A stretch of DNA of 10,839 nucleotides, taken from positions 1 to 10,839 of the forward strand of contig JAAYZH010000227.1 of NCBI GenBank assembly GCA_012514965.1, given 5' to 3'. Origin of the DNA: Clostridiaceae bacterium (GTDB taxonomy: Bacteria > Bacillota > Clostridia > Saccharofermentanales > Fastidiosipilaceae). Made by a program: the position numbers and the translations under genes. Positions 1-6,318 of this stretch are shown here, one piece after another (position 1 is the stretch's first letter; each line of letters opens with the position of its first letter). The notes under the pieces were generated by a model. The model was not told the DNA's origin. It saw only the letters and a program-made list of their open reading frames with translations, and did not search any database.

Positions 1-511
1 AGCGTTGGCAGAGTCCGACCGCTGCCTCCTCGCCAGGTACACTGAATTGACATTGGAAATACCGTTGGTCTTTTTCATAGAGCGCTAAGGTGACTTCGAA
101 CTTACCGTCCGGGAGAATTTGCCAATCGGCGTGGACACTTTTTTCGTCGCGAAGGTTTTGCTCGCGGTCTCGCAGCGTCTTGCGCAGGTACGAGGTGACA
201 GGGAGTGGGATTTGTTTGCGCAGGGTGTCAAGAACAGCCAGACCGGATTGCGTCAGGGAATAGCGCTCTGGTGCTTTGCCCTGGGCGGTTTTGGCATCCT
301 CGCCCTTGCGCAGTGCTCCTGTCACAAGTTTCTCGGCCAAAAGTTCATCGAGCAGAGTGCTGAATTGAAAGTAATCCATGTACATGCTCTCGAGGGCTGT
401 TTGCATGAGCTCCTGGTGGGTTAGATTGTCGAGCGTCTCGCAGATGTAGAGCAAGATGACTTTGCGCGTGACTTTGTCCTGCTGAATGGTCGGTGTTTGA
501 TTTGGCTGCAT
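1..511 (-). CDS. DUF4364 family winged-helix protein (3' end cut by window edge)
   Basis: I translated this by hand from the reverse strand: an open frame of 170 codons runs from an ATG at 511 off the left edge, starting MQPNQTPTIQQDKVTRKVIL. A strong AGGGAGG ribosome binding site lies just upstream (around 517-523), which fixes the start. The N-terminal half resembles the DUF4364 family: a helix leading into MDYFQFSTLLDELLAEKLV (about residues 47-65), then RYSLTQSGLAVLDTL (about 84-98), a typical winged-helix wing and following helix. A mixed-strand C-terminal part follows. Family members are usually about 170-180 residues, so nearly all of it is visible. DUF4364 proteins are clostridial, and a DNA-binding or regulatory role is inferred from the winged-helix fold only; no target is known to me. 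The gene is divergent from the P-loop gene at 689, and a palindrome lies in its putative promoter, which could be an autoregulatory operator (inference). Confidence 0.75.
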   Translation of the reverse strand, partial: MQPNQTPTIQQDKVTRKVILLYICETLDNLTHQELMQTALESMYMDYFQFSTLLDELLAEKLVTGALRKGEDAKTAQGKAPERYSLTQSGLAVLDTLRKQIPLPVTSYLRKTLRDREQNLRDEKSVHADWQILPDGKFEVTLALYEKDQRYFQCQFSVPGEEAAVGLCQR

Positions 512-539
512 CCCAAACCTCCCTTTTTGTTCTTCCGAT

Positions 540-568
540 ATTATAACAAAGGGCTGTAAAATTCTTTA
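540..568 (-). promoter_or_regulatory. Candidate promoter for the DUF4364 gene
   Basis: On the minus strand a perfect TATAAT reads from 545 to 540, about 30 bases upstream of the ATG at 511. With a 17-bp spacer the -35 position (568-563) reads TAAAGA, a poor match, so recognition would rest mainly on the -10 element or on an activator. Confidence 0.5.
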
Positions 569-569
569 C
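556..569. promoter_or_regulatory. 14-bp palindrome GTAAA-N4-TTTAC, possible operator
   Basis: The sequence GTAAAATTCTTTAC has perfect 5-bp inverted arms. It overlaps the -35 region of the leftward candidate promoter, and a further half-site GTAAAG lies at 642-647 just after the rightward -10. The placement suits a repressor site serving the divergent pair, but the arms are short and the region is AT-rich, so chance is possible. Confidence 0.3.
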
Positions 570-610
570 GATTTGTTGTCAGAATGCAAAGAAACCTTCA
601 CATTTTCCTC

Positions 611-638
611 TGTGATAAAAATCCTTGTAGGTTATAAT
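611..638 (+). promoter_or_regulatory. Candidate promoter for the P-loop protein gene
   Basis: A perfect TATAAT at 633-638 lies about 50 bases before the ATG at 689. The best -35 position (about 611-616, TGTGAT) is weak with a 16-bp spacer. The -10 is convincing; the -35 is not. Confidence 0.5.
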
Positions 639-688
639 GGTGTAAAGAAGCTTAACACAGGCAAAATACTTTTAAGGAGATTCTCATT

Positions 689-1099
689 ATGGTGAAACTG
701 ATTGTAGGCGGCAAAGGAAGTGGCAAGAGCAGAAGGCTGGTCAACGACCTGAATACGCAGGCAGAGAATCCTGAAAACAATATTATCTGCATTCTGCGCG
801 GTGACCGGCTTGATCAATATGTGAAGTATCGTGTGCGTATGATCGATATCGACCAGTACCCGGTCAGCAATTTTGATGAGCTCTTGTCTTTTATCGCCGG
901 CCTCAATGCCAGGGACTATGACATTACCCACATTTACATTGACAGTATTACGAAGGTTGTCCGCACGGATGATCAGGAGGCTCTGGCTCGTTTCCTGGCG
1001 GCTCTGGAAGGCATGTCTGAGGACAAGCATTTTGACGCTGAGATCACCTATAGCTGCGAACCGGGTGATTTATCCGAGAGTGTACGCAAGTTTTCGTAG
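689..1099 (+). CDS. Small P-loop NTPase-like protein of unknown function
   Basis: A 136-residue protein with a clear Walker A motif GGKGSGKS at residues 7-14, directly after the first beta strand (MVKLIV). A possible Walker B strand, HIYIDSI, with Asp85 ends near residue 87. There is no signal peptide or membrane segment, so it should be cytosolic. An AAGGAGA site (674-680) precedes the ATG. Similar short proteins are found across Clostridia and are sometimes auto-annotated as 'twitching motility protein PilT' or 'ATP-binding protein'. Nothing here supports a pilus role: no pilus genes are nearby and the protein is far too short for a PilT motor. It is monocistronic, divergent from the DUF4364 gene and closed by a hairpin at 1130-1154. 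Nucleotide binding is well supported by the motif; the cellular role is unknown. Confidence 0.85.
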   Translation: MVKLIVGGKGSGKSRRLVNDLNTQAENPENNIICILRGDRLDQYVKYRVRMIDIDQYPVSNFDELLSFIAGLNARDYDITHIYIDSITKVVRTDDQEALARFLAALEGMSEDKHFDAEITYSCEPGDLSESVRKFS

Positions 1100-1129
1100 A
1101 CCCTTTAATTCTGTTAACAAAATTTTCAC

Positions 1130-1154
1130 AAAACCGCTCTATATGGGCGGTTTT
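1130..1154 (+). terminator. Rho-independent terminator after the P-loop gene
   Basis: AAAACCGC (1130-1137) pairs with GCGGTTTT (1147-1154), with two more pairs (one G-U) closing a TATAT loop. The T run is short (four Ts, then C). The symmetric A/T flanks mean it could also work in the opposite direction. Confidence 0.7.
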
Positions 1155-1157
1155 CAA

Positions 1158-1185
1158 TTGAATATCCGACTAGGTCTGTTATAAT
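1158..1185 (+). promoter_or_regulatory. Promoter for mscL
   Basis: TTGAAT (1158-1163), a 16-bp spacer and TATAAT (1180-1185), with an extended -10 TGT immediately before. This is the best sigma-A-type promoter in the window. It starts directly after the upstream terminator and would give a start point near 1192. Confidence 0.75.
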
Positions 1186-1229
1186 TGGCAACTATTCCAC
1201 AAATGGAAATTCGAAGGAGATTTAGTAAC

Positions 1230-1661
1230 ATGGCAAAGTTTGTAGACGAATTCAAGCAATTCATAATGCGCGGCAACATGATCGACATGGCGGTCGGTAT
1301 CGTGGTCGGCGGCGCCTTCAAGGGCATCATTGATTCATTGGTAAAAGACATTATCATGCCTCCAATCGGCATGCTGATTGGAGGGGTCGATTTTTCTGCC
1401 CTGAAGGCAGTGCTGAAGCCGGCTGAGGGCGAAATCGCTGAGGTCGCGATCAATTACGGTATGTTCATCAACACGATCATCAGTTTCCTGATTATTGCAT
1501 TCGTGATTTTTGTCGTCGTCAAGGGTATCAACACCATGCGCGAGAAGGCAGAAGCGAAGAAGAAGGCTGCGGAAGCTACAGTCGAAGCAGCTGCGGTTCC
1601 TGAGATTACCGAGAAAGATATCTTGACCGAGATCCTTGCTGAGCTCAAGAAGGCGAAGTAA
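1230..1661 (+). CDS. mscL: Large-conductance mechanosensitive channel MscL
   Basis: A 143-residue membrane protein that forms the homopentameric emergency-release channel, opening under membrane tension during osmotic downshock. The N terminus [20 protein letters not shown] matches the conserved amphipathic helix leading into TM1. TM1 is about residues 17-45 ([20 protein letters not shown]), with the gating-region Gly/Ala residues present. A short periplasmic-type loop follows, then TM2 at about 76-100, a Lys/Ala-rich linker (about 104-122) and the C-terminal helix bundle ([15 protein letters not shown], 127-141). The length is normal for the family. The ATG at 1230 is chosen because AAGGAGA (1214-1220) sits 9 bases upstream. 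An in-frame TTG at 1185 overlaps the -10 element and cannot be the start. The gene has its own promoter and terminator, so it appears to be a single-gene unit. Confidence 0.97.
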   Translation: MAKFVDEFKQFIMRGNMIDMAVGIVVGGAFKGIIDSLVKDIIMPPIGMLIGGVDFSALKAVLKPAEGEIAEVAINYGMFINTIISFLIIAFVIFVVVKGINTMREKAEAKKKAAEATVEAAAVPEITEKDILTEILAELKKAK

Positions 1662-1695
1662 GTAGTCTTGTGAGTGGTATTGAACGCAGCTAAGC

Positions 1696-1732
1696 TGTGG
1701 AGAATCTGCTGCTTAAGCCGCTTTTCCCCACA
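1696..1732. other. Imperfect inverted repeat between mscL and ilvN
   Basis: TGTGGAGAA (from 1696) pairs with TTCCCCACA (ending 1732) with one mismatch, around an inner near-palindrome GCTGCTTAAGCCGC. No T-run follows on the plus strand, so it is not a standard terminator. It may stabilise the mscL 3' end or be a protein site; the role is unknown. Confidence 0.35.
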
Positions 1733-1750
1733 AAAAATGTCTGTTTTCCT

Positions 1751-1783
1751 ACGCCTTTCAAGGATTACTTGAGAGGCGTTTTA
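1751..1783 (+). terminator. Rho-independent terminator between mscL and ilvN
   Basis: ACGCCTTTCA (1751-1760) pairs with TGAGAGGCGT (1770-1779), a 10-bp stem with one G-U pair and a 9-base loop, followed by TTTATTT. It most simply ends the mscL transcript. It lies only about 40 bases before ilvN, so if ilvN transcription starts further upstream it would act as an attenuator; I see no convincing promoter that settles this. Confidence 0.7.
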
Positions 1784-1823
1784 TTTCGTGTTAATTTAAT
1801 CATGTTGCAGAGGAGGTGTTGGC

Positions 1824-2375
1824 ATGGCAGTCACATTGGCTATCTTAGTTAAGGACCAGGCTGGCGTTTTGTCCAGGATAGCGAATTCTTTTTCCAGACG
1901 CGGTTATAACATTGCGAGTATAGCGGCTGGACTGACGCAGGATCCGGATGTTACACGCATCACCGTGAAGCTTGATGTCGATCATGATCAGGTGCCCCTG
2001 GTAATTCGCCAGTTGTACAAGCAGCCAGATGTCCTCATGGTCAAAGAACTGTTGAAGGCGGAGAGTTTTGCCCGTGAGCTGATGCTGGTCAAGGTCAAAG
2101 CAGATGCAGGGGTTCGCTCGGAGATTGTCACTATTGTGGATATTTTCAGAGCCGGTATCGTCGATGTTTCGTTTGGAACCGTCACGATACAGATTACCGG
2201 CGTGAGCAGCAAACTGGATGCATTTATTGAGATGCTGCGGCCTTATAAGCTCATGGAGCTGGTTCGTACAGGCAACATTGCGATTAGCCGCGGCGACAGT
2301 ATGCTGGATGTTCGCATGGTGGATGCCACCGTAGATCTGGATGCTTTGGCCGCTGAAGACGACGAAGACGACTAG
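1824..2375 (+). CDS. ilvN: Acetolactate synthase, small (regulatory) subunit
   Basis: A 183-residue regulatory subunit of acetohydroxyacid synthase, the first common enzyme of valine, leucine and isoleucine synthesis. It activates the catalytic subunit and confers valine feedback inhibition. An N-terminal ACT domain covers about residues 2-75; [20 protein letters not shown] and YNIASIAAG are the typical sequence, and Gly14 and Asn29 correspond to residues at the valine site in E. coli IlvH. The C-terminal domain covers about 84-157 ([10 protein letters not shown] to GNIAISRG). A tail ending AAEDDEDD is more acidic than usual. AGGAGG at 1811-1816, 7 bases upstream, fixes the start. The gene for the catalytic subunit, ilvB, normally lies just upstream but is absent here: mscL precedes it. 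ilvC follows after 77 bases without a terminator, so the two are probably co-transcribed. The family also carries the name ilvH. Confidence 0.95.
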   Translation: MAVTLAILVKDQAGVLSRIANSFSRRGYNIASIAAGLTQDPDVTRITVKLDVDHDQVPLVIRQLYKQPDVLMVKELLKAESFARELMLVKVKADAGVRSEIVTIVDIFRAGIVDVSFGTVTIQITGVSSKLDAFIEMLRPYKLMELVRTGNIAISRGDSMLDVRMVDATVDLDALAAEDDEDD

Positions 2376-2452
2376 GTAGTATAGGATCCATCCGCAACGA
2401 ATTACTGAACACAAGCGAAATAATCGATAGATTTACTGGAGGTAACATTGAC

Positions 2453-3454
2453 ATGAAGAAGGTGTACAAAGAAGCAGAGTGCTCTACAGGAGCATTAGAC
2501 GGCAAAACCATCGCGATCATCGGCTACGGTTCACAGGGACATGCACACGCGCAGAACCTGAAGGAGTCTGGTCTCAATGTCGTCGTTGGCTTGTATGAGG
2601 GATCGAAGTCACGTGAGAAGTGTGCTAAACACGGTTTGCGTGTGGAGACAGTAGCTGAAGCTGTCAAGCAGGCAGATGTTGTTATGATGCTGATCCCGGA
2701 CGAGCGCATGGCTGATGTATACAAGAAGGAAGTCGCGCCGAACATTCGTGAAGGTGCTGCTCTGGCCTTTGCTCACGGTTTCAACATTCACTATGGTACG
2801 ATCACCCCGGCGAATAATATCGACGTCTTCATGATCGCCCCGAAGGGCCCCGGCCACACCGTGCGTCACGAATATCAGCTGGGTCGCGGTGTCCCGGCGC
2901 TGTTTGCTATTGAGCAGGATTACAGCGGCAATGCCCGCGATATCGCCTTTGCTTATGGTACCGGTATCGGTTCTGCCAGAGCCGGTATGCTGGAAACAAC
3001 TTTCCGTGAGGAAACGGAGACGGACCTCTTTGGCGAGCAGTGTGTATTGTGCGGCGGTGTTGCTGAGCTGATGAAGGCCGGATTCGAAGTCTTGGTCGAA
3101 GCTGGTTACGACGAAGAGAATGCCTATTATGAATGTATGCACGAGATGAAGCTCATCGTCGACATGGTGTATCAGGGCGGCTTGACGCTGATGGATTACT
3201 CGGTTTCGAATACGGCTGAATACGGTGACTATGAGGTCGGCCCGACGATCATCACCGAGGACACGAAAGACGCAATGCGTGTGGCCCTGAAGAATATTCA
3301 GAACGGCAATTTTGCCCAGCGTTTTATTGCGGAGACACAGAGCGGACAGGTGTCGCTCAAAGCTCGCCGCCGCCTGGAAGCCAACCATCCAGTCGAAGTT
3401 GTGGGACGTCGTTTGCGCGGCCTCATGAGCTGGAGCGGGGATATCGAGGTCTGA
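2453..3454 (+). CDS. ilvC: Ketol-acid reductoisomerase (NADP(+)), class I
   Basis: A 333-residue enzyme that isomerises and reduces 2-acetolactate (or 2-aceto-2-hydroxybutyrate) to the dihydroxy acid, the second common step of branched-chain amino acid synthesis; it needs Mg2+. The N-terminal Rossmann domain (about 1-183) has GYGSQG at 24-29, AHGFNIHYG around catalytic His108, and [10 protein letters not shown] at 129-138. The C-terminal knotted helical domain shows the metal and substrate residues in TDLFGEQ (Asp191, Glu195), Glu227, Glu231 and Ser252. The length matches the short class I enzymes. GGAGG at 2440-2444 precedes the ATG. The cofactor loop reads GLYEGSKS (46-53), with Tyr where many NADPH enzymes have Arg, so cofactor preference is uncertain. 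It is probably co-transcribed with ilvN and is followed by a strong terminator. Confidence 0.97.
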   Translation: MKKVYKEAECSTGALDGKTIAIIGYGSQGHAHAQNLKESGLNVVVGLYEGSKSREKCAKHGLRVETVAEAVKQADVVMMLIPDERMADVYKKEVAPNIREGAALAFAHGFNIHYGTITPANNIDVFMIAPKGPGHTVRHEYQLGRGVPALFAIEQDYSGNARDIAFAYGTGIGSARAGMLETTFREETETDLFGEQCVLCGGVAELMKAGFEVLVEAGYDEENAYYECMHEMKLIVDMVYQGGLTLMDYSVSNTAEYGDYEVGPTIITEDTKDAMRVALKNIQNGNFAQRFIAETQSGQVSLKARRRLEANHPVEVVGRRLRGLMSWSGDIEV

Positions 3455-3494
3455 TCAGACACTCGATGTGGATGCGCTCGACTAGCGTGGATTT

Positions 3495-3526
3495 ACCGGT
3501 GTTTCGTAGGGAGCACCGGTTTTTTT
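3495..3526 (+). terminator. Rho-independent terminator of the ilvN-ilvC unit
   Basis: ACCGGTG (3495-3501) pairs perfectly with CACCGGT (3514-3520) across a 12-base loop, followed by six more Ts. This is a classic intrinsic terminator about 40 bases after the ilvC stop. Confidence 0.9.
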
Positions 3527-3567
3527 GACTGCCATGGGCGAAGTGAGGAAGAATGGCACATATACAC

Positions 3568-3596
3568 TTGCCGACAGAGAAAAAAGGTGATAGAGT
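3568..3596 (+). promoter_or_regulatory. Candidate promoter of the rimP-nusA-infB operon
   Basis: TTGCCG (3568-3573), a 17-bp spacer and TAGAGT (3591-3596), each a 4/6 match to consensus. It is the only reasonable promoter I find between the ilvC terminator and rimP. It would start transcription near 3603 and give a leader of about 130 nt. Confidence 0.5.
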
Positions 3597-3621
3597 AACC
3601 ACATAAAGAGTGCGGTTTGGT

Positions 3622-3659
3622 GAGAGTGGAGCGGTGAACGCCCCGCTCTTCCTTTTTTT
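3622..3659 (+). terminator. Terminator-like hairpin in the rimP leader (possible attenuator)
   Basis: GAGTGGAGCG (3624-3633) pairs with CGCCCCGCTC (3639-3648), with one G-U pair, one A-C mismatch and a GTGAA loop. Two further weak pairs extend the base. CC and seven Ts follow (3653-3659). It lies after the candidate promoter and about 75 bases before the rimP ATG, so transcription of the operon would have to pass it. Alternatively it is a second terminator of the ilvC unit and the true promoter lies downstream. Confidence 0.6.
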
Positions 3660-3733
3660 AGGCAGGCAAAAGGCTTGCGTGAAGTCTCTCTGCGTGCCGA
3701 ACGGCAGGCGGATGGGTTGCAGGAGGGCTGATT

Positions 3734-4195
3734 ATGGCGAATCCGAGTGTGGCAGAGCGGGTCAGGGAACTGGCCGAGCCGGTGGCTGCGGAACAAGGCT
3801 GTGAGCTTTTGGAGGTGAAATTCCTCAAGGAAGGTTCCCGCTGGATTCTGCGTCTCGTGATTGATAAGCGCGGCGGCATTTTCATTGAGGATTGTGAGAA
3901 TGTAAGTCGCGCTGTTGATCCGCTGATTGACGAGCGGGTGGAGATCCCGCAAGCGTACTATTTGGAAGTGCAGTCTCCCGGTCTGGACAGACCGCTCAAG
4001 ACCCAGGCTGATTTTCAGCGCTATATCGGACACGAGCTTGAATTGTCCTTTTATCAGGCACGTGACGGAGTTAAGAAACTGGTTGCGGTGCTGGTCGACA
4101 GCGACGAAGAGGTATTAACTGTACAGACAGGTAGTGCAGAACAGCGTATTGCGCTGGCAGAGATAGCCAATGCCAAGCGGGTTATCCACTTTTGA
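3734..4195 (+). CDS. rimP: Ribosome maturation factor RimP
   Basis: A 153-residue cytosolic factor that binds free 30S subunits and helps their late assembly. The N-terminal alpha/beta domain covers about residues 1-83 (VAERVRELAEPVAAEQGCEL, then strands with LRLVIDKRGG and the IEDCENVSRAVDPLID helix). The family signature YLEVQSPGLDRPL lies at about 76-88. A C-terminal SH3-like barrel covers about 90-153. The length is normal. The site GGAGGG ends 7 bases before the ATG at 3734. It is the first gene of the conserved rimP-nusA-infB cluster, 77 bases before nusA, and sits behind a structured leader. Confidence 0.96.
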   Translation: MANPSVAERVRELAEPVAAEQGCELLEVKFLKEGSRWILRLVIDKRGGIFIEDCENVSRAVDPLIDERVEIPQAYYLEVQSPGLDRPLKTQADFQRYIGHELELSFYQARDGVKKLVAVLVDSDEEVLTVQTGSAEQRIALAEIANAKRVIHF

Positions 4196-4228
4196 TGATA
4201 AATAACGTATTGCGAACGTACAAGTTCC

Positions 4229-4241
4229 GCCCGGAGCGGGC
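4229..4241 (+). other. Small hairpin in the rimP-nusA gap
   Basis: GCCCG (4229-4233) pairs with CGGGC (4237-4241) around a GAG triloop in the 77-base gap. No T-tract follows, so it does not terminate transcription. It may protect or modulate the mRNA junction; it lies about 30 bases before the nusA ATG. Confidence 0.3.
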
Positions 4242-4272
4242 TCCACACGAGGCGTAAGAAAGGGAAATATAC

Positions 4273-5523
4273 ATGAATCAAGAAATCGTAGAATCTATCC
4301 GCCAGCTTTGCAAAGAGAGAGGCCTGGAGCCTGAGCTTATTTATCAGGCGATCGAAGAAGCTTTGGTAGCAGCTTATAAGCGTGAATTTACCGCGAAGAC
4401 TACTGAGAATATTCAGGCTCATATTGACCGTGAAACAGGTGTGATGAGTGTTTTGCGTGACGTGCAGGTAGTCCAGACGGTCGACGACAAGATGACCGAG
4501 ATCTCTTTGGCCGACGCCAAGGCGATTGACTCAGAGTTCGAGCTAGGTGATGTACTGCAGTATGAGATTGACCCGAGCCTCTTTGGCCGTCTGGCAGCGC
4601 AGGCAGCGAAATTCGCGATCAACCAGAGCCTGATCGCGGCGGAGCGTGAGCGTATTCAAGCCGAATACAGCAACCGCATAGGTGAGCTGGCTTCCGGTGT
4701 TGTGCAGCGCAAAGACCGTCGCGAAGTCATCGTAGACATCGGGAGAGCAGAGGCAGTCCTCACCGGGACCGAGCAAAGCCGCCTAGATGAATATAATTTC
4801 AATGAACGCATGCTGTTTCTCATCAAGCGCGTGGATGACAAGAAGGGTCGCCCGGTGATTTATGTTTCCCGTTCTCACCCCGACCTGGTCAAGAAACTCT
4901 TCGAGCAGGAGGTCCCCGAGATCGCCAGCGGCATCGTCGAAATCGTCAATGTTTCGCGTGAGGCCGGTTCCCGTACGAAAATCAGCGTAGCTACCCGTGA
5001 CGAGAATGTAGATCCTCTTGGCGCTTGTGTAGGCCAGCGTGGAATGCGCGTTCAGAACATTATGAACGAGCTGCGCGGGGAGAAGATTGACATCATCGAG
5101 TGGGATCCGGATGAAACCGTATACATTCGCAATGCCCTCAAACCCGCAAATGCAGTGCGCGTTGAGCTCACCGAGATGGAGGAGAGCCGTCAGGCCCAGG
5201 TCGTTGTTCCGGACAGCCAGTTATCACTCGCTATCGGCAAGAGCGGCCAAAACGCGCGTTTGGCAGCCCGTCTCACCGGCTGGAAGATCGATATCAAGAG
5301 TGAGAGCCAAGTACGAGAGGCAATCGAGCAAGACTTCATGTCCCGTTTCGAAGCCGCGGCGGATGCTGTGGATTCTTCCAAGAACGAGGACGAAGAGGAT
5401 TCTTTCGAAGAGGTTGATTCCGCTGATCTTGTTGAGGCGGCGGATACAAGTGTAGATACTGAGGTCTCGGAAGCAGCGGATCTGAATATCGCGGCAATCG
5501 ACGAAGACGACCGGGAGGCTTAA
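4273..5523 (+). CDS. nusA: Transcription termination/antitermination factor NusA
   Basis: A 416-residue RNA polymerase-binding elongation factor that promotes pausing and hairpin-dependent termination and takes part in antitermination. The N-terminal RNAP-binding domain covers about residues 1-125 ([18 protein letters not shown]). The S1 domain is about 137-200 ([20 protein letters not shown]). KH1 has the GQRG loop at 254-257 inside [17 protein letters not shown], and KH2 has GKSG at 322-325 inside [20 protein letters not shown]. The core ends near residue 350, close to the full length of Bacillus NusA (about 370). After it comes an Asp/Glu-rich tail (about 362-416) instead of the AR repeats of enterobacterial NusA. 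The SD is modest (AAAGGGAAA before the ATG at 4273). It is followed after 6 bases by rnpM. Confidence 0.97.
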   Translation: MNQEIVESIRQLCKERGLEPELIYQAIEEALVAAYKREFTAKTTENIQAHIDRETGVMSVLRDVQVVQTVDDKMTEISLADAKAIDSEFELGDVLQYEIDPSLFGRLAAQAAKFAINQSLIAAERERIQAEYSNRIGELASGVVQRKDRREVIVDIGRAEAVLTGTEQSRLDEYNFNERMLFLIKRVDDKKGRPVIYVSRSHPDLVKKLFEQEVPEIASGIVEIVNVSREAGSRTKISVATRDENVDPLGACVGQRGMRVQNIMNELRGEKIDIIEWDPDETVYIRNALKPANAVRVELTEMEESRQAQVVVPDSQLSLAIGKSGQNARLAARLTGWKIDIKSESQVREAIEQDFMSRFEAAADAVDSSKNEDEEDSFEEVDSADLVEAADTSVDTEVSEAADLNIAAIDEDDREA

Positions 5524-5529
5524 CGATCA

Positions 5530-5916
5530 ATGGCCGGTGGCAAAAGTCGCAAAATTCCACAGCGCATGTGCGTGTCTTGTCGAGAGATGAAAGCAAGAAA
5601 AGAGCTGTTCAGAATCGTTTTGCATGAAGGTGTGCCGGTTTTGGATGAGCGGGGCAAGACGCCGGGGCGCGGTGCCTATGTGTGCCGGTCCGCCTCATGT
5701 GTTGAGCAGGCCTTTGGCCAAAATCGTCTGCGCCACCATCTCAAAACCGAGATGCCCGCCGCACTTGCTGACGAGGTACGCGAGGCTCTGGCCAAGCACG
5801 AGATCGAGCTCGAAGCGGAAGCCAGCCGCGCAAGAGGCGGACGTGTATTTCGGATCAGCGCTGACGGCAAAACTAAAACGGTAGGAGACAAAAATGAAAG
5901 CAAAGCAGACACCTGA
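5530..5916 (+). CDS. rnpM: RNase P modulator RnpM / YlxR family (DUF448)
   Basis: A 128-residue small basic RNA-binding protein of the YlxR family. In Bacillus subtilis the homologue is reported to bind the RNase P RNA and modulate its activity, hence the name rnpM. The conserved part is about residues 9-80: IPQRMCVSCREMKARKEL with Cys14 and Cys17, and GRGAYVC at 46-52, with Cys57 following. Family members are usually about 90 residues; here a C-terminal extension of about 40 residues, charged and low in complexity, follows the domain. GGGAGG (5513-5518) inside the nusA 3' end serves as its ribosome binding site, so translation is probably coupled to nusA. Its 3' end overlaps ylxQ by 23 bases in another frame. 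Confidence 0.92.
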   Translation: MAGGKSRKIPQRMCVSCREMKARKELFRIVLHEGVPVLDERGKTPGRGAYVCRSASCVEQAFGQNRLRHHLKTEMPAALADEVREALAKHEIELEAEASRARGGRVFRISADGKTKTVGDKNESKADT

Positions 5917-6271
5917 GGCATTGAGCCCGGAAGAAGCAGAGGCCAAGGCCTTGCGTCTGTTGGGCCTGGCTCGCCGGGCCGGCAAACTCTCGCCGGGTCT
6001 CGACGCGACGATGTCGCAACTGGCGAAGGGGCAGGTGCTCCTGGTGTGCTTGGCAGCGGACACAGGCGACAGCACTCGACGCAAGATTCTGCGCGCCGCC
6101 GAGACCCACAACTGCCCTGTCCACTGTTTTTCGAACGCCGACCGTTTCGGTGAGGCGACAGGCAGTGGAAGCCGAGCTGTGATAGGGGTTTTGGACGCCG
6201 GATTCGCGTCCGGACTCGCGCAAATAACGGATATTTGGCAAATGAGACGAAACACAGAAAAACAGGTATAA
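5894..6271 (+). CDS. ylxQ: L7Ae/YlxQ-family ribosomal-like RNA-binding protein
   Basis: A 125-residue member of the L7Ae/L30e/S12e family, which in Bacillota is encoded between rnpM and infB. Such proteins bind kink-turn RNA; the specific target of YlxQ is not settled. The visible family pattern is [15 protein letters not shown] (21-35), the strand and loop [17 protein letters not shown] (49-65), and [16 protein letters not shown] (93-108). A short Lys/Pro/Glu N-terminal extension precedes the domain. AGGAG at 5883-5887 lies 6 bases before the ATG at 5894, within the end of rnpM. The stop codon TAA (6269-6271) is part of a TATAAT hexamer that probably serves infB. The length is slightly greater than the roughly 100 residues typical for the family. 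Confidence 0.92.
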   Translation: MKAKQTPEALSPEEAEAKALRLLGLARRAGKLSPGLDATMSQLAKGQVLLVCLAADTGDSTRRKILRAAETHNCPVHCFSNADRFGEATGSGSRAVIGVLDAGFASGLAQITDIWQMRRNTEKQV

Positions 6272-6272
6272 T
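6244..6272 (+). promoter_or_regulatory. Candidate internal promoter ahead of infB
   Basis: A perfect TATAAT at 6267-6272 contains the ylxQ stop codon. The -35 position with a 17-bp spacer reads GAGACG (6244-6249, only 3/6). The start would be near 6279, about 40 bases before the infB ATG at 6319. The local sequence is A-rich, unlike the surrounding coding DNA. Confidence 0.45.
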
Positions 6273-6318
6273 AGACAAGCTAAGCGCAAAGCTTCTCATG
6301 GAGGAATTGAAAGAATAT

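Noticed and set aside
119..424. A 101-codon plus-strand frame at the left edge
   Set aside because: It is antisense to the DUF4364 gene, which has a strong ribosome binding site and family match; the plus-strand frame has neither.
1185..1229. TTG start at 1185 for mscL
   Set aside because: This TTG overlaps the last base of the -10 element, so it would not be on the transcript; the ATG at 1230 has a well-spaced AAGGAGA and gives the conserved MscL N terminus.
1737..1772. An 11-codon frame (MSVFLRLSRIT) before ilvN that could be an attenuator leader peptide
   Set aside because: There is no ribosome binding site before the ATG, it holds only four branched-chain residues, none in a run, and it overlaps the terminator stem that explains this stretch.
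2609..3388. A 259-codon open frame on the minus strand opposite ilvC
   Set aside because: ilvC is certain on the plus strand with all catalytic residues; the antisense frame has no recognisable domain or start signal.
3610..3804. A 64-codon frame starting with GTG in the rimP leader
   Set aside because: It runs through the terminator hairpin and into rimP in another frame, with no ribosome binding site and no plausible protein.
5894..5916. The 23-base overlap of rnpM and ylxQ as a possible frameshift or fusion
   Set aside because: Both reading frames are intact with full domains, and ylxQ has its own ribosome binding site at 5883-5887; this is ordinary translational overlap.
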